Positions 6,827 to 7,563 of a stretch of DNA of 7,563 bases are shown here, piece by piece. Origin of the DNA: Thermoplasmatales archaeon UBA582 (GTDB lineage: Archaea; Thermoplasmatota; Thermoplasmata; Thermoplasmatales; Thermoplasmataceae); NCBI GenBank assembly GCA_002502705.1, contig DAQB01000138.1, forward strand, positions 1-7,563. Direction: 5' to 3'. Numbering within the stretch: position 1 is the first letter of the stretch; each line of letters begins with the position of its first letter. The notes below the pieces were generated by a model. That model was given only the letters and a program-made list of their open reading frames with translations. It did no database searches and had not been told where the DNA came from. The translations under genes and the position numbers were made by a program.

Positions 6827-7402
6827 TTATTTTTTAATAAATTTCTCCTCGTAAAAAGAGGTTACAGTATCATACGAAACATTAAATTTAAATTCTATCG
6901 GATATACGAATGTGTCTGACAGTTCAAAATCGATCATTTTTTCTAGTTCCGTTTTCTTTAACTCAGAAAATCCTCTAAGATACATAACTTCAGCAACCCT
7001 TTTGTTTCCCATCTGGTATTTGACCTGGGAGCTTGCAATCTGAATAATAGAATGAAGAAATGTCTTATACTTTCTATCGCTGAATCGCCAGACTGTTTCG
7101 AGCCTGGTATGGATCTCCCAGAATCTCTCCTGTGCAGACAGAATTTCTGACTCCAAAAGTGATAGCTCAATCTGATTTATTGTGGGACGTGGCTCATGAG
7201 TTTCTTCAACTAGTTGTCGCACATCTACCAGGATAAAATGCGATCTGATCTTTGATAAAACCTTCGAGAAATTATCAATACCAATGTCTATCTCGGTTGA
7301 CATGGTTTTCTTCCTGATAATTAAATGTGAGCAATTGAGATCAACGAAGAATTCTTTTGAGACGTTAAGACTCTTTACTTCAAAAATAAACCTATTTATC
7401 AT
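6827..7402 (-). CDS. DUF309 (COG1547) domain protein
   Basis: This protein has 191 residues when begun at the ATG at 7402. Residues about 92-150 carry the DUF309 pattern: FWEIHTRLETVWR (94-106) with the conserved His and Glu of the HxxxE-x-x-W helix, then a second helix (KTFLHSIIQIASSQVKYQ) and GNKRVAEVMYLRGFSEL. COG1547 is labelled a predicted metal-dependent hydrolase, but I know of no proven reaction. The N-terminal 90 residues show no recognised domain. The last 40 residues hold FVYPIEFKFNVSYD and are also unassigned. The frame remains open to a TTG at 7444 and has another ATG at 7411. A TATA box at 7428-7437 would place the transcription start near 7407, which favours 7402 with a nearly leaderless mRNA. 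It is upstream of asnS on the same strand with a 46-base gap, so it may be weakly linked to that operon. Confidence 0.65.
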   Translation of the reverse strand: MINRFIFEVKSLNVSKEFFVDLNCSHLIIRKKTMSTEIDIGIDNFSKVLSKIRSHFILVDVRQLVEETHEPRPTINQIELSLLESEILSAQERFWEIHTRLETVWRFSDRKYKTFLHSIIQIASSQVKYQMGNKRVAEVMYLRGFSELKKTELEKMIDFELSDTFVYPIEFKFNVSYDTVTSFYEEKFIKK

Positions 7403-7427
7403 AGTAGTCATAGAGAAAGTGATGAGA

Positions 7428-7437
7428 TTAATATAAA
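7428..7437 (-). promoter_or_regulatory. TATA box of the DUF309 gene
   Basis: TTTATATTAA on the minus strand is close to the archaeal TATA consensus. It puts the transcription start near 7407, just before the ATG at 7402, and makes the longer reading frame starting at 7444 unlikely because that start would lie upstream of the box. Confidence 0.55.
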
Positions 7438-7479
7438 TTCTCAAAAATCATTGTAATATGGAAAATTCACCAAGGCAGG

Positions 7480-7488
7480 TTAAATTTA
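7480..7488 (+). promoter_or_regulatory. Possible TATA box of the tRNA-Cys gene
   Basis: TTAAATTTA is centred about 38 bases before the first tRNA base. A transcript starting near 7510 would have a short 5' leader for RNase P to remove. It is preceded by a purine-rich GGCAGG. The call rests on position and composition only. Confidence 0.35.
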
Positions 7489-7521
7489 AGAGTGTGTTGC
7501 TATTCCGCATTTTGCAGATCA

Positions 7522-7563
7522 GGATAGGTGGCAGAGCGGTCATGCGTGGGACTGCAGATCCCA
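7522..7563 (+). tRNA. tRNA-Cys (GCA anticodon), 5' part only
   Basis: These are the first 42 bases of a tRNA, cut by the window end. The parts in order are the acceptor strand GGATAGG, the linker TG, a 3-base-pair D stem GCA/TGC closing the loop GAGCGGTCA with the invariant GG, base 26 G, and a perfect anticodon stem TGGGA/TCCCA around the loop CTGCAGA. Anticodon GCA reads cysteine codons. The 3-pair D stem and loop layout match the tRNA-Cys pattern (E. coli tRNA-Cys has the same spacing). The variable loop, T arm and acceptor 3' strand lie outside, so an intron after the anticodon loop can be ruled out only up to the end of the anticodon stem. Confidence 0.88.

Noticed and set aside
6958..7170. 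Minus-strand frame of 70 codons within the DUF309 gene
   Set aside because: It lies in another frame of the same strand; the DUF309 motif is in the longer frame and this one shows no pattern.
7403..7444. Upstream TTG start that would lengthen the DUF309 protein by 14 residues
   Set aside because: The TATA box at 7428-7437 lies inside this extension, so an mRNA made from it would not contain the TTG.
1..7563. CRISPR array, insertion sequence, prophage or toxin-antitoxin system
   Set aside because: No spaced direct repeats, transposase or integrase motifs, or small paired genes were found. The partial tRNA at the right edge could be an integration site, but no attachment repeat or integrase is in view.

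Overview
The window looks like part of an archaeal chromosome, most likely from the Thermoplasmata (Thermoplasma/Ferroplasma/Cuniculiplasma-like). The evidence is moderate: AT-rich DNA, heavy use of AGA/AGG and ATA codons, start codons that lack a Shine-Dalgarno sequence but have a TATA-like box 20-40 bases upstream (leaderless style), an archaeal-size asparaginyl-tRNA synthetase, and a bacterial-type hemE-hemH pair, which I recall as a Thermoplasmatales exception among archaea. The species cannot be named from the sequence alone. The window holds seven protein genes and one partial tRNA gene.

Left part (1-2350): the left edge cuts a minus-strand egtB-like gene. It encodes a DinB-type iron-binding domain fused to an FGE-sulfatase domain, as in the sulfoxide synthase of ergothioneine synthesis. 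A spacer of about 180 bases separates it from a minus-strand gene for a small membrane protein with an N-terminal zinc ribbon and a bacterial-PH-like domain. The spacer carries a Shine-Dalgarno site, a perfect inverted repeat and an oligo-T tract. A divergent promoter region of roughly 150-300 bases follows, its size depending on the start chosen for the zinc-ribbon gene.

Middle (2356-3549): a plus-strand 12-helix MFS permease of unknown substrate converges on the end of hemH.

Right part (3598-7444): a minus-strand block reads, in transcription order, a DUF309 (COG1547) protein, asnS, hemE and hemH. The last three are tightly packed with 4-base and 11-base overlaps and are probably one transcription unit. 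HemE makes coproporphyrinogen III. HemH resembles the Gram-positive type of ferrochelatase, which inserts iron into coproporphyrin. The pair therefore suggests a coproporphyrin-type heme route instead of the siroheme-derived route common in archaea. The missing oxidase and decarboxylase steps are not in this window.

Right edge (7522-7563): the first 42 bases of a plus-strand tRNA-Cys(GCA), cut by the window end just after the anticodon stem.

Most of the window is ordinary housekeeping sequence and I see no defence system, CRISPR array or mobile element. The points most worth following are the archaeal EgtB, the hemE-hemH pair translationally coupled to asnS, and the unassigned zinc-ribbon/PH membrane protein.
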